Assembly (NCBI RefSeq): GCF_004117875.1
Contig: NZ_RAHW01000012.1
Location: forward strand, 1-44,895
Length of the DNA: 44,895 bases
Direction: 5' to 3'
DNA from: Geomonas oryzae
Lineage (GTDB): Bacteria; Desulfobacterota; Desulfuromonadia; Geobacterales; Geobacteraceae
Position 1 is the stretch's first letter; every line of letters begins with the position of its first letter. The translations under genes were made by a program, and so were the position numbers. A model generated the notes under the pieces. That model ran no database searches and was not told the origin of the DNA. It was given only the letters and a program-made list of their open reading frames with translations. Shown here piece after piece: positions 44,822 through 44,895 of the stretch.

Positions 44822-44895
44822 CTAAATAGTAGACGAAACAGTAATGTAGGTTTTTAAGTAAGTCAGTTGTTTCAAACTAGAATCGGATTTTCCGG

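Overview
The window looks like chromosomal DNA from a Geobacter/Geomonas-type bacterium (Desulfuromonadota). The grounds are high GC with strong G+C codon-third bias, a small CxxCH cytochrome, mutL-miaA-hfq in a row, a single-domain DUF1015 protein, a short protein resembling the GSU3473 family, and a housekeeping gene set typical of that group. The genus is inference from gene content, not from a database match.

Both ends lie in rRNA operons. Positions 1-410 hold the 3' end of a 23S gene, a 5S gene and a strong terminator, all on the + strand. Positions 44450-44895 hold three tandem sigma70-type promoters and a boxA-like leader that should feed a 16S gene just beyond the edge, also on the + strand. 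The roughly 44 kb between them is one inter-rrn segment, possibly a contig whose ends were set by rRNA repeats.

Region by region: 0.5-6.2 kb holds envelope and signalling genes (small lipoprotein, LysM-L,D-transpeptidase, monoheme cytochrome c, MoaD/ThiS-like protein, a response regulator coupled to a REC-PAS-SpoIIE phosphatase, a YjbQ protein and a D,D-carboxypeptidase). 6.4-9.5 kb is mutL-miaA-hfq. 9.8-12.2 kb has a convergent pair: a PDZ/radical-SAM DUF512 protein and a BioD-like/DRTGG ATPase. 12.5-15.2 kb is a polar amino-acid ABC transporter whose permease carries an extra periplasmic TPR domain. 15.4-18.3 kb is a triple-BON protein coupled to an HTH-Zn-ribbon regulator, facing an rtcB-archease RNA-repair operon. 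18.4-21.6 kb has an S1-repeat protein, small conserved proteins and a 750-bp gene-poor gap that appears to encode a structured leftward RNA. 21.6-24.6 kb is pcm, an RluA-type synthase and eno. 24.9-32.8 kb is a tightly packed rightward cluster: pgpH-like HD phosphodiesterase, ybeY, DgkA-PAP2 fusion, corC-like, lnt, prfB (with its +1 frameshift) and an SPOR-NlpC/P60 lipoprotein. 32.9-37.0 kb has DUF1015, an FKBP lipoprotein, a DUF4139-like protein and class II aldolase. 37.1-39.2 kb is a compact PilZ-HD-Cas6-like operon with no CRISPR array. 39.3-44.4 kb has an FtsH-type protease, malQ and an O-acetylhomoserine sulfhydrylase.

The most unusual items are the candidate roughly 440-nt RNA at 20971-21412 (own promoter, boxA-like start, covering helix, own terminator), a terminator-like hairpin buried inside the HTH-Zn-ribbon coding sequence opposite rtcB-archease, the orphan Cas6-like gene in a PilZ/HD operon, and the TPR-permease fusion. 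No transposase, phage gene, tRNA or CRISPR array was seen.
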